Shown here: piece by piece, positions 1-8,564 of the stretch | Numbering within the stretch: the stretch's first letter is position 1 | Layout: every line of letters starts with the position of its first letter | Source: Pseudomonas sp. L5B5 | GTDB taxonomy: Bacteria; Pseudomonadota; Gammaproteobacteria; Pseudomonadales; Pseudomonadaceae | Direction: 5' to 3' | DNA length: 64,000 bases | Assembly: GCF_020520285.1 (NCBI RefSeq) | Contig: NZ_CP084742.1 | Coordinates: 1,984,001 to 2,048,000, forward strand | Program-made: the position numbers and the translations under genes | The notes under the pieces: generated by a model | What the model was told of the DNA's origin: nothing | What the model saw: the letters and a program-made list of their open reading frames with translations, nothing else | Database searches by the model: none

Positions 1-116
1 GCAACCTGCCCGCCCTGGCCTTTTATCTGGCCCAGGGATACGACGCCGTAGGCCGCACAAGCTACGAGTTCGGCGGCAACAGCTACGGCAACCAGGTGTT
101 CTGCAAGGCCTGGTAA
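1..116 (+). CDS. GNAT-family N-acetyltransferase, C-terminal end (partial)
   Basis: Only the last 37 codons are in the window, read in the frame that ends at TAA 114-116. The translated tail has the order N-x-x-A-x-x-F-Y-x-x-x-G-Y followed by a short beta-strand ending in C-K-A-W. This is the usual end of GNAT acetyltransferases, where the N/A/FY positions form the last helix of the acetyl-CoA site. The substrate cannot be inferred from this fragment. It converges on the minus-strand diguanylate cyclase, with only 3 bases between the two stop codons. Confidence 0.6.
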   Translation, partial: NLPALAFYLAQGYDAVGRTSYEFGGNSYGNQVFCKAW

Positions 117-119
117 CGC

Positions 120-1718
120 TCAGCGATCGGAAGGCTGCAATGGCTGCACCGACAACGCCGAGACCCGGTTGCGGCCAGTGGCCTTGGCCTGGTACAGCGC
201 CGCATCCGCCCGCTCGATGAACACCTCGATGCTGTCGCGCCCGCTGGGAACGAAGGCATAGCAACCCAGGCTGACCGTGACACAACCCGCTGCAGACCCG
301 GAATGGGGAATCTGGCTGACCATGACGCTCTGGCGAATCTGCTCGGCCATGGCCAGGGCCCCCTGGATATCGGTATCAGGCAGCAGCACCGCGAACTCCT
401 CGCCACCATAACGCACGGCCAGATCGGCCTGGCGCTGGCAACAGCCCTGCAGCGCCTGGGCCACTTGTGTCAGGCAATGGTCGCCCGCCACATGCCCATA
501 GGTGTCGTTGTAGAGCTTGAAGTAGTCGATATCGACCATGATCAAGGCCAACGGGCTGCTCTGCCGGGCGCCCCGGCCGAACTCGATCACCAGGGCGCGC
601 TCGAACAACCTTCGATTGGCCAGGCCGGTCAAGCTGTCATGGGTGGCGATCACTTCCAGTGCCTCCTGCGCTTCACGCAGGTCGGCCTCGATCCGTTCGT
701 TGTTGCGTACCTGGTGCACGAATACCCAGCCGAACAACCCCACGCCCAACAGCACCAGGGCCACGATGGCCGTGGACTGGTAGGCCGAGGCGTACCAGCT
801 CTTGAGTATCGCGTCCTTGGAGTTGGCCGCCGCCACCACCAGCGGATAGGCCTGCAACTGGCGATAACCATACAAGCGCGGGACCCCGTCGACGATCGAC
901 GTGATCATGGCATTGCCCGCCGTAGCCTCAGGCAGGTACTTGGCGAAGATCTCGCCACGGGCCAGCGAAGCCCCGACCTGGCGCGCCTCGAACGGGCGCC
1001 GGGCAATCAGGGTGCCATCGGAGAGCGCGAGGAACATGGCCCCCTGCTCGTCGATGTTGAAGCTTTTGAAGTACTGATCGAAATACGCAAGCTTGATGCC
1101 GGCCATCAGCACGCCCTTGAAACTCCCGTTCTCATCATTGATTCGCCGTGAGATGGGGATGATCCACTCGCCATTGGCACGGCTGAGGATCGCCGGGCTG
1201 ATATGTGCCTGCAACGAGGCGTTCTGCTGATGGAACCTGAAGTAGTCCCGATCCGCCACATCCTTGCCGTGCGGCGAGGCGTTGAAGGAGCTGACCACCC
1301 ACTGGCCCTGCCGGTCGTAGAGGAACACCCCGCTGAGCTGATTCAGGGCCAGCACCCGCCGGGCGAAGATCTCCTGCAGCCGCTGTTGCTGCCTGGGGCC
1401 CTCGCCCAGGGCCTCGATCCACTCGGAGAGGCTCATCAACACCAGGTCGGCCTCCATGAAAGTGTCTTCGGCCTGCTGGGCCATCGCCTGGGTCAGGTTG
1501 GTCGAGTTGACCTCCGCCTGGGCCAGGTCATGGCTCCAGGACTGCTCCAACTGCAGGTACAGCAAGCCACACAGGCACAGGAACACCATGGCGATGAAGC
1601 CTACCGCCGCCTTGAGCAAGGGCAGGCGTTTCAAGGTGCCATCGAGGGCATGTACTTCGTAGATGGGGACAGGCAATGGGTCGTCCTGACGGGAAAAGGC
1701 GTGATCTGCAACGCACAT
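120..1718 (-). CDS. Membrane-bound diguanylate cyclase with periplasmic Cache sensor domain
   Basis: The protein should make cyclic di-GMP from two GTP, tuned by an extracytoplasmic ligand. It has a membrane segment near residues 34-57, a periplasmic region of about 270 residues resembling double Cache domains, a second membrane segment (STAIVALVLLG...), and a C-terminal GGDEF domain. The active-site motif is the GGEEF variant, preceded by R-Y, and the substrate-binding D-x-D-Y-F-K-x-x-N-D stretch is present, so it should be catalytically active. No EAL domain is seen. The start is uncertain: ATG 1718 is used here, and an in-frame ATG at 1817 would add 33 residues of atypical composition. Neither has a good Shine-Dalgarno. 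It is transcribed away from the polysaccharide operon. Regulation of that operon by c-di-GMP is possible, but nothing in the sequence shows it. Confidence 0.9.
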   Translation of the reverse strand: MCVADHAFSRQDDPLPVPIYEVHALDGTLKRLPLLKAAVGFIAMVFLCLCGLLYLQLEQSWSHDLAQAEVNSTNLTQAMAQQAEDTFMEADLVLMSLSEWIEALGEGPRQQQRLQEIFARRVLALNQLSGVFLYDRQGQWVVSSFNASPHGKDVADRDYFRFHQQNASLQAHISPAILSRANGEWIIPISRRINDENGSFKGVLMAGIKLAYFDQYFKSFNIDEQGAMFLALSDGTLIARRPFEARQVGASLARGEIFAKYLPEATAGNAMITSIVDGVPRLYGYRQLQAYPLVVAAANSKDAILKSWYASAYQSTAIVALVLLGVGLFGWVFVHQVRNNERIEADLREAQEALEVIATHDSLTGLANRRLFERALVIEFGRGARQSSPLALIMVDIDYFKLYNDTYGHVAGDHCLTQVAQALQGCCQRQADLAVRYGGEEFAVLLPDTDIQGALAMAEQIRQSVMVSQIPHSGSAAGCVTVSLGCYAFVPSGRDSIEVFIERADAALYQAKATGRNRVSALSVQPLQPSDR

Positions 1719-2196
1719 CCCTTTGTTGTTTGCTTGGCTGGCCCAGTCGCCGGCACCCTGCACAGCCTCGCTAACAGGCGTCTCGCAACGGACCCCGGGA
1801 CAGGCAGACTGGTCCATGGAAGGTTATCGGCCGCATCCAGTGATGCCTGAAGCATAGATGGCCAATCTGCAACAGTTTCGACATTAACCTCCCCTGCGGG
1901 TTGCGGCTGTGCAGTATCGCACAGCGCCCCTGAGCCCCGGTGCAGGCCGCCTGCAGCGGACAACCATGCCTTGATCGACAAGCCACAACACTGTGCCCCA
2001 ACTATTTTTCATGATGGCTCTTTACTGTCATCCCTTCATCAGAAAGAATCATCTCCCCACCCTCGATGTGGGAATTTCTGGTCTATAAACAACATCAAAA
2101 ACAAATACACCGAATTCAACACATCGGCCCATTTCTTCGAGCCATCTGCTCGGGTAAATCGCGACGCTGAAAAAGTTGACCGCCAAGGAGTGGAAG
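1719..2196. other. Intergenic leader between diguanylate cyclase and polysaccharide operon
   Basis: This gap holds no convincing gene. Its right half (about 2000-2170) is clearly richer in A and T than the flanking DNA and presumably carries the promoter of the operon that starts at 2197. I could not find a convincing sigma-70 promoter or a JUMPstart/ops element (GGCGGTAG). The AAGGAG ribosome-binding site of wzm lies at its right end. Confidence 0.5.
2185..2190 (+). promoter_or_regulatory. Ribosome binding site that fixes the wzm start
   Basis: AAGGAG sits 6 bases before TTG 2197. The longer reading from TTG 2176 has no Shine-Dalgarno, so the TTG at 2197 is preferred. Confidence 0.7.
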
Positions 2197-3012
2197 TTGA
2201 CTAGGGGCATCACGTTCAAGCTAGCTGGCGCTTGGCCTTGGCGTCATCGCGAATTGCTACTGGTATTGGTCACTCGTGAAGTCGCGGGCCGTTATCGCGG
2301 CTCGATCGCTGGACTGCTCTGGTCGGTCTTCAACCCCCTGCTCATGCTGCTGGTATATACCGTAGTGTTCAGCATGATATTCAAGGTCCGCTGGGGGGGT
2401 GGTAATGACTCCACCAGCCAATTCGCCCTGCTGGTTTTCACAGGTCTGCTGGTTTTCAACCTGTTTTCAGAATGCATCTGCCGTGCACCAACATTGGTGG
2501 TCAACCACAGCAACTATGTGAAGAAACTGCTGTTCCCCCTCGATATTTTGCCCTGGGTGACACTTGGCGCTGCATTGTTCCACATGCTGATGGGTCTGAT
2601 CGTGTGGTTCGTCTTTCACATCCTGATCTTCGGCTTGCCCCCCGTGACTGCCGTGTTGTTTCCTCTGGTGCTCTTGCCATTGACCCTGCTTGCCCTGGGC
2701 CTGTCCTGGTTCCTCGCTGCCCTGGGGGTGTATCTGCGGGACATCGATCAGGTCATCGGGGTGTTGATGTCGGCCTTGTTAATGCTCTCGGCAGTCTTCT
2801 ATCCGGTGACCGCCCTGCCGACAGCCTTCCAACCCTGGCTCTACCTGAACCCATTGGCCTTAGTGATCGAGTCTTCCCGAGAAGTACTGGTCTGGGGTGT
2901 GGTGCCTGATATTCGCGTGTGGCTAGGACAACTGCTTGCTGCCTGCGCTGTAGCAATTCTGGGACGGACATGGTTCGAGAAAACTCGCCAGGGATTTGCC
3001 GATGTGCTCTGA
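2197..3012 (+). CDS. wzm: Polysaccharide ABC-2 transporter permease (Wzm-like)
   Basis: This is the membrane subunit of an ABC exporter that moves an undecaprenyl-linked polysaccharide across the inner membrane. The 271 residues begin with an amphipathic W-P-W-R-H-R-E-L stretch, continue with R-E-V-x-x-R-Y-R-G-S-x-x-G (the cytoplasmic signature of the ABC-2/Wzm family) and contain about six hydrophobic segments, matching the family's usual 260-280 residues. The start is TTG 2197, chosen because of its AAGGAG. The stop overlaps the next gene, whose product is the matching ATPase, so the two are translationally coupled. Base composition is slightly poorer in GC than the downstream genes. The gene symbol is by family, not by demonstrated function. 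Confidence 0.88.
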   Translation: MTRGITFKLAGAWPWRHRELLLVLVTREVAGRYRGSIAGLLWSVFNPLLMLLVYTVVFSMIFKVRWGGGNDSTSQFALLVFTGLLVFNLFSECICRAPTLVVNHSNYVKKLLFPLDILPWVTLGAALFHMLMGLIVWFVFHILIFGLPPVTAVLFPLVLLPLTLLALGLSWFLAALGVYLRDIDQVIGVLMSALLMLSAVFYPVTALPTAFQPWLYLNPLALVIESSREVLVWGVVPDIRVWLGQLLAACAVAILGRTWFEKTRQGFADVL

Positions 3013-5524
3013 CTTAGCGATCAAGACCCAAGGCTTGGGCAAGTGTTACCAGATCTATGAACATCCCAAGGACCGCCTGTTGCAAATACTGCTCCCGCAC
3101 GGCAGGCAACGCTATCGTCCATTCTGGGCGGTGAAGGATGTCTCGCTGGAGGTGCGCAAGGGTGAGAGCCTGGGCATCATCGGTCGCAACGGCAGCGGCA
3201 AGTCGACCTTGCTGCAACTGATCTGCGGTATCGTCAATGCCTCCTCAGGCCGCGTGGACACCCAGGGACGCATCGCCGCCCTGCTGGAGCTGGGTTCGGG
3301 TTTCAACCCGGAATTCACCGGACGCGAGAACGTCTACCTCAACGCTGCAGTGCTGGGCCTGACCCAGGGTGAAACACAAGCGCGCTTCGATGAGATCGCG
3401 GCCTTCGCCAACATCGGCGACTTCATCGACCAGCCTACCAAGACCTACTCCAGCGGCATGCTGGTGCGCCTGGCCTTTGCCGTCTCGGTGTGCGTCGAGC
3501 CGGACATCCTGATCGTCGACGAGGCCCTGGCCGTCGGCGATGCCTCGTTCCAGTTCAAGTGCCTGGAGCGTCTCGAACGCCTGGCCCGACAAGGCACCAC
3601 GCTGTTGTTCGTGTCCCATGACATGAGCATGGTCAAGCGCTTCTGCAACCGCGTGCTGTACCTGCGCAACGGTGAAGTCCGGGCCAGCGGCGCACCGCAG
3701 GATATGACCGAGCTCTACTTGCTGGACATGCGCGACGAGCAACGGCGCTGGGCCAGCAACGGCGCCATCCAGGTCACCGCCAAGCCTGCGCTCGACCCGG
3801 ATCAGGGCATGGCCTTCGGCACCCCCGAAGGGCAGATTCTCTCGGCGCTCTTCGAGGCCACCGGGACCTCGTATTCCAGCTTTGTCCATGGCGACCGGAT
3901 CGAGGTCCAGGTCCAGGTCCGAGTCACGGACCAGGTGCAGCGCCCCAACCTCAGCCTGACCGTCCAGGAAGCCAAGCTGCTGGTGGTCGGCGGCGCCAAC
4001 GTGGCGCTGGCTTGCGACGCCCCGGTGCAAGGCTGGCGCAGCGCCACCGCCCACCTTGGATTCGCCGCCAACCTGGCGCCAGGCCGCTATCACATGACCC
4101 TCAAGCTGATGAACGGTGAAACCGAGGAAACCTCCCAACTGATCGAAAAACAAGTGGCGCCCCTGGCCTTCGACATCTTGCCGGGCGACCAGCCCTTTCT
4201 CGGTATCGTCGACCTGGGCATCACGCCGGTCGATGCCGCTCGGCCAGCCCATTGCCCGCAGGTTGCCGCCCCTGGCGCAAAACAATGGCAGGTGGCGATC
4301 TTCGGCACCTTCGACGTGGCCAACTACGGAGACCTGCTGTTCCCGCTGATTGCCGAGAAAGAACTGCAGGCGCGCCTGGGCTCGGTGAAGGTCCGTCCGT
4401 TCTCCTACCACGAGCGCCACACGCCTGAATGGCCCTATGACGTCACCTCGGTCAGCGAACTGCCCGACCAGATCGACACCCTGGATGGCGTGCTGATCGG
4501 TGGCGGTTTCATCATTCGCTTCGACAAGCTGGTGGCGGTCGGTTATTACCCGCCTACAGCACGCATTCATCATCCGACCGGCTACTGGCTGTCGCCGGCA
4601 TTGCTGGCCCTGCAGCATGATGTACCGCTGATCTGGAATGCCCCGGGCATGCACTGCAACGAGATTCCAGCCTGGGCACGGCCGTTGCTCAAGCTTTCCC
4701 TGGAGCTCAGCCCCCATGTGCGGGTACGTGATGCCCTGTCCCAGGCAGCCCTGTCGGCGCTCAGCGACCAGGCACAGGTCCAGGTGTTGCCGGATACCGC
4801 CTTTGGCCTGGCCAATCTCATCGACCTGCAACAACCCTCACCCGAGTATCGCCAGCTGTGCCGGCAGGCGGGCCTGGGTGATCGCTACCTGGTGGTGCAC
4901 TCGATTGCCGGCCTGGAGAGCTTCCTGCAACTGTGGAAGACCCATTCAGCAAGCCTGGAGCAATGGCAACTGTTGTTGCTGCCCATCGGACCGGTGCTGG
5001 GCGATCACGAATCCATTCTCGGTGATGACCTGCCCCGGGCGGTGACCCTGCCCCACTGGCCCTCGCCCTTGTTGCTGGCCGAGATCCTCGGCCATGCCGA
5101 GGCGGTGATCGGCCACAGTTATCACCTGGCGATCACCGCCCTGGCCTTCGGCGTCCCCATCTTCTGCTCGGCCAACCTGCATCAGGGCAAGTACACCGCC
5201 TTGCTCGACTACCAAGGCATCTACCCGCTGCCGACCGGTCAACCGATTGCCCTGCAATGGTTCCTCGAGCGCCTGCAAAGCCACGAGCCCTGCCCCCGCC
5301 TGGAGGCGGCCCGAGAACAGTTGCGCCACCACTGGGACCAGGTGGCCGACCTGATCCGCCAAGGCCCCCGGCCCACTGGCCAATGGATGAATCGACTCTG
5401 GCAGGAACTGCCCAACTTGCTGGAGGACCAGCAGCAGGAGTGGCACGAGCAGTGCCTGCGCCAGCGAGCCGAGCTGGATGAGCTGCACCGACAGATGCAG
5501 GCGCTGCAACAGTTCCAGGAATAA
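3002..5524 (+). CDS. wzt: Wzt-like ABC ATPase fused to a polysaccharide pyruvyl transferase
   Basis: This 840-residue protein has three parts. Residues 1-245 are an ABC ATPase with Walker A G-R-N-G-S-G-K-S-T (61-69), signature Y-S-S-G-M (149-153), Walker B I-L-I-V-D-E-A (169-175) and the switch His at 206. Residues about 275-405 resemble the Wzt C-terminal beta-sandwich that recognises the glycan end before export. Residues about 428-740 form a polysaccharide pyruvyl transferase domain: N-Y-G-D (441-444), V-L-I-G-G-G (497-502), V-R-D-A-L-S (575-580) and G-H-S-Y-H (704-708), where S-Y-H replaces the more common R-L-H. A short coiled coil rich in Q and E ends the protein (808-840). ATG 3002 follows AGGGA and overlaps wzm. 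Typical Wzt proteins are about 250-470 residues, so the transferase is an addition. Inferred role: ketal-pyruvate capping coupled to export. Confidence 0.88.
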   Translation: MCSDLAIKTQGLGKCYQIYEHPKDRLLQILLPHGRQRYRPFWAVKDVSLEVRKGESLGIIGRNGSGKSTLLQLICGIVNASSGRVDTQGRIAALLELGSGFNPEFTGRENVYLNAAVLGLTQGETQARFDEIAAFANIGDFIDQPTKTYSSGMLVRLAFAVSVCVEPDILIVDEALAVGDASFQFKCLERLERLARQGTTLLFVSHDMSMVKRFCNRVLYLRNGEVRASGAPQDMTELYLLDMRDEQRRWASNGAIQVTAKPALDPDQGMAFGTPEGQILSALFEATGTSYSSFVHGDRIEVQVQVRVTDQVQRPNLSLTVQEAKLLVVGGANVALACDAPVQGWRSATAHLGFAANLAPGRYHMTLKLMNGETEETSQLIEKQVAPLAFDILPGDQPFLGIVDLGITPVDAARPAHCPQVAAPGAKQWQVAIFGTFDVANYGDLLFPLIAEKELQARLGSVKVRPFSYHERHTPEWPYDVTSVSELPDQIDTLDGVLIGGGFIIRFDKLVAVGYYPPTARIHHPTGYWLSPALLALQHDVPLIWNAPGMHCNEIPAWARPLLKLSLELSPHVRVRDALSQAALSALSDQAQVQVLPDTAFGLANLIDLQQPSPEYRQLCRQAGLGDRYLVVHSIAGLESFLQLWKTHSASLEQWQLLLLPIGPVLGDHESILGDDLPRAVTLPHWPSPLLLAEILGHAEAVIGHSYHLAITALAFGVPIFCSANLHQGKYTALLDYQGIYPLPTGQPIALQWFLERLQSHEPCPRLEAAREQLRHHWDQVADLIRQGPRPTGQWMNRLWQELPNLLEDQQQEWHEQCLRQRAELDELHRQMQALQQFQE

Positions 5525-5636
5525 CGGCGGTTACCCACGGACCCGCCCTGCGACGGATGCGGCGGGCCGTACACCAGCTCCTTGCGTGGCACCGCGACAC
5601 TGCGTCTCACATGACTTGGATTCAAGGAGGAAGAAC

Positions 5637-6332
5637 ATGCTGCTGGACCTGAAGATGCTCGCCCGCCATCCGCTGCACAACCAGCCTTTTCGCTGGGCAC
5701 GGATCGACGATCTGTACTCGGCCGAAAACGCCGCCGCGCTGGCGGCGACCTACCCCCACGATGCCTTCAAGCGGGTCTATGGCTACGGCGGGGAGAAGGA
5801 CTATGAATACCAGGCACGACAGCTGGTGGAGTTGGGCACCGGGCGCATCGTCCATGCCCAGGGCCTGAGTCCGGCCTGGCTGCAACTGGCCGGCGAACTG
5901 ACCCGACCGGCCTACCGCCTGGCGTTGTCGACGCTGACCGACCACGACCTGCGCACGGCCCCCATGGAAGTCAACGTGTTCCACTACGGGCCCCAGGCCT
6001 GCCTGGGGCCGCACCTGGACCTGGACGACAAGCTGGTGACCCATATCCTGTACTTCAACGATGCCTGGAACATCGAGGATGGCGGTTGCCTGAACATCCT
6101 GCGCTCGGCGGACCCGCAGGACATCGTCGCGGTGATCCCACCCCTGGTGGGCAGTTCGGCGGTGCTGGTCCGGGGCGATGACTCATGGCATGCGGTGTCG
6201 CCCGTGGTGGACCACTGCCAGACCTCACGACGCAGCATGACGGTGACGTTCTATCGACCGGGATCATCGAGTTCCATGTGGCCGGCAGATGACCAGACGC
6301 CCCTGCACACCTATGTGAGCCAGCATGGATAA
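5637..6332 (+). CDS. 2-oxoglutarate/Fe(II)-dependent oxygenase of the glycan cluster
   Basis: The 231-residue protein has the double-stranded beta-helix iron site of 2-oxoglutarate dioxygenases. H126-L-D128 (in G-P-H-L-D), a distal H185 (S-W-H-A-V-S) and an Arg near 198-199 for the 2-oxoglutarate carboxylate are all in the expected order and spacing. It resembles the prolyl-hydroxylase-like group (2OG-FeII_Oxy_3). ATG 5637 is set by AAGGAGGA about 5 bases upstream; reading further upstream gives implausible Arg/Cys-rich sequence. It lies 112 bases after the Wzt fusion, and its stop overlaps the next glycosyltransferase start by 8 bases, so it belongs to the operon. The substrate is unknown. 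Hydroxylation of a sugar, a lipid-linked intermediate or a protein are all open possibilities. Confidence 0.8.
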   Translation: MLLDLKMLARHPLHNQPFRWARIDDLYSAENAAALAATYPHDAFKRVYGYGGEKDYEYQARQLVELGTGRIVHAQGLSPAWLQLAGELTRPAYRLALSTLTDHDLRTAPMEVNVFHYGPQACLGPHLDLDDKLVTHILYFNDAWNIEDGGCLNILRSADPQDIVAVIPPLVGSSAVLVRGDDSWHAVSPVVDHCQTSRRSMTVTFYRPGSSSSMWPADDQTPLHTYVSQHG

Positions 6333-8526
6333 GCCAGGATCACTGCCCACTCCGCCACGGCAGGAACATGCCCAGGTGATCGTCGAGCGCGATGCCGCCC
6401 TGGCACATATCGAGCATATGCGCCGCTCGCGCTCCTGGCGCCTGACGCGCCCGCTGCGGATGCTCATGCAGTGGCTGCGCCATGGAACCGCCGGCATTGG
6501 CAGCGAATATCCGCTGCCGCCTGCACCGGCGGCACACCCCCTGCCCCTCCCGACGCCAGCGCCGGCCTCGGTGCCTGTTCCTGTTCCTGTTCCGGCCAGC
6601 GATGCGCCGACGGCAGCGGCGGACAGCCCGGGGCCGTTCGACCTGCTGTGCTTTGCCAACATCGACTGGTCGGCCAGGTTCCAGCGCCCGCAGCAACTGA
6701 TGACGCAGTTCGCAGCCCATGGCTACCGGGTGTTCTACATCGTCCTGGCCCCGACCATGGAACAGCCCTATCGGATCCGCGAAGTTGCCCCCAGGGTCTT
6801 CGAGGTCAACCTGCGTGGGCATTCGAACCAGAACCACTACGCCACCTGTATCAACCCGGGCAACCTGCGCAGCAACATCGAGGCCTTGCAGGCCCTGGCC
6901 ACCGACTTGCGGATCAAGGCGGCGGTATCGGTGGTGCACCTGCCCTACTGGACACGCCTGGCCCTGCACTTGCGCCAGGCCCACGGCTGGCCTGTGCAGT
7001 ACGACTGCATGGATGAATGGCAGGATTTCCCCAACATCGGGGCCCCGCTGCTGGCCGAGGAGCAGGTGCTGGTAGCCGAGGCCGACCTGGTCACGGTCAC
7101 CGCGTCGGTGCTGTATGACAAATGGATCGATGCGAGCCGTCGCTGCGTGCTGGTGCGCAACGGCGTGGATTTCGAGTTCTTCACCCGCCATTGCATACCC
7201 AATACCCTGCTCGAAGACCTGCAGGGCCCGGTGATCGGCTTTTATGGTGGCCTGGCCGAATGGGTCGACCTGGAGCTCGTTGCGGCCATCGCCCGGCAAC
7301 GACCGCAATGGAACCTGATGCTGGTGGGCGATGTGTTCGTTCGCGACCTCGCCGGCCTCGAGCGGTTGCCCAACGTGCACCTGACCGGGCGCCAGCCCTA
7401 CGCCCAGATGCCGCTGTACCTGTATCGGTTCGACGTCTGCATCATTCCGTTCCGCCTGTACAACGTGACCCACGCCGTGGACCCGGTGAAGTTCTATGAG
7501 TTCATCAGCGCCGGCAAGCCGGTGGTCTCGGTGCCCCTGCTGGAAATGCAGATCTATGCGCCCTATCTGTATTTCGCCGAAGGTGCGCCGGATTTCGTGG
7601 CCCAGATCGAGAAGGCCCTGGAGGAAAACGATCCTCAACGCTGGGAACGGCGTATTGAGCTGGCCCGGGCCAATGACTGGCGACAACGCTTCGAGGACAC
7701 CCGGGATGCGCTGGTGGCCCTGCATCCGATGGTGTCGGTGGTGATCGTCACCTACAACAATGTCGAGCTGACCCGAGCGTGCATCGACAGCCTGCTGGAC
7801 AGCGGCGCCTATCCCAACCTGGAGCTGGTCATCGTCGACAACGCCTCCAGCGACGACACTCGCAACTACCTGCGCTACCTGGCCCGCACCGAACCACGGG
7901 TGAGCATCGTGCTCAATCCGCGCAACCTCGGTTTCGCCGCCGCCAACAACCAGGGCCTGCGACTCGCCCGGGGCGACCGCCTGGTCCTGCTCAACAACGA
8001 CACCGTGGTTCCCAGGGGCTGGCTGGCCCCGCTCCTGCGCCACCTGGAAAACCCGCTGATAGGGTTGGTGGGACCCACCACCAATGCGGTGGGCAATGAA
8101 GCCAAGGTTCGGATCGACTACCAGCAGCTCGACGGCCTGCAAGATTTCGCTGACCGCCGCGAGCGCCAGTATCGCGGGCGCTGCTTCGAGATCCCGATGC
8201 TGGCCATGTTCTGCGTGGCGCTGCGTCGCGAGGTGCTGGAGCAGGTGGGCTGGCTAGATGAAACCTTCGGCATCGGCATGTTCGAGGACGACGACTACAG
8301 CCGCCGGGTACAGACGGCGGGCTGGCGCACCGTGTGCGCTGAAGACGGCTTCATCCATCACTACGGCCAGGCATCGTTCAAGGCCCTGATTCCGACAGGT
8401 GAATACCAGCGCTTGTGGGACAGGAACCAGGCCTATTTCGAAAGCAAGTGGGGCCTCTGGAAACCCCACAGCCAACTGCGCCGGGGCGCGGATGCGGACG
8501 TACCGAAATCGAGTGTCACTGACTGA
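6325..8526 (+). CDS. Two-domain glycosyltransferase (GT4-like plus GT2)
   Basis: This 733-residue cytoplasmic or membrane-associated protein has four parts. Residues 10-50 are a helical stretch with R-S-R-S-W-R-L-T-R-P-L-R, a motif I know from Pseudomonas O-antigen glycosyltransferases. A Pro-rich linker with a V-P repeat follows (62-104). A GT4-like GT-B domain spans about 105-460 (F-Q-R-P-Q-Q near the start, D-P-V-K-F-Y-E-F near the donor site). A GT2 GT-A domain runs from about 469 to the end (V-S-V-V-I-V-T-Y-N-N, V-D-N-A-S-S-D, L-L-N-N-D-T). It therefore probably adds two different sugars. The start overlaps the oxygenase stop by 8 bases. It shares its architecture with the protein at 9604-11682. 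Donor and acceptor sugars cannot be read from sequence. Confidence 0.88.
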   Translation: MDKPGSLPTPPRQEHAQVIVERDAALAHIEHMRRSRSWRLTRPLRMLMQWLRHGTAGIGSEYPLPPAPAAHPLPLPTPAPASVPVPVPVPASDAPTAAADSPGPFDLLCFANIDWSARFQRPQQLMTQFAAHGYRVFYIVLAPTMEQPYRIREVAPRVFEVNLRGHSNQNHYATCINPGNLRSNIEALQALATDLRIKAAVSVVHLPYWTRLALHLRQAHGWPVQYDCMDEWQDFPNIGAPLLAEEQVLVAEADLVTVTASVLYDKWIDASRRCVLVRNGVDFEFFTRHCIPNTLLEDLQGPVIGFYGGLAEWVDLELVAAIARQRPQWNLMLVGDVFVRDLAGLERLPNVHLTGRQPYAQMPLYLYRFDVCIIPFRLYNVTHAVDPVKFYEFISAGKPVVSVPLLEMQIYAPYLYFAEGAPDFVAQIEKALEENDPQRWERRIELARANDWRQRFEDTRDALVALHPMVSVVIVTYNNVELTRACIDSLLDSGAYPNLELVIVDNASSDDTRNYLRYLARTEPRVSIVLNPRNLGFAAANNQGLRLARGDRLVLLNNDTVVPRGWLAPLLRHLENPLIGLVGPTTNAVGNEAKVRIDYQQLDGLQDFADRRERQYRGRCFEIPMLAMFCVALRREVLEQVGWLDETFGIGMFEDDDYSRRVQTAGWRTVCAEDGFIHHYGQASFKALIPTGEYQRLWDRNQAYFESKWGLWKPHSQLRRGADADVPKSSVTD

Positions 8527-8564
8527 GCCGGCAGGTCGGCTCACACCAAAACAAGAGGCCAAGC

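Noticed and set aside
1818..2196. JUMPstart/ops element before the glycan operon
   Set aside because: No GGCGGTAG-type core was found in the leader.
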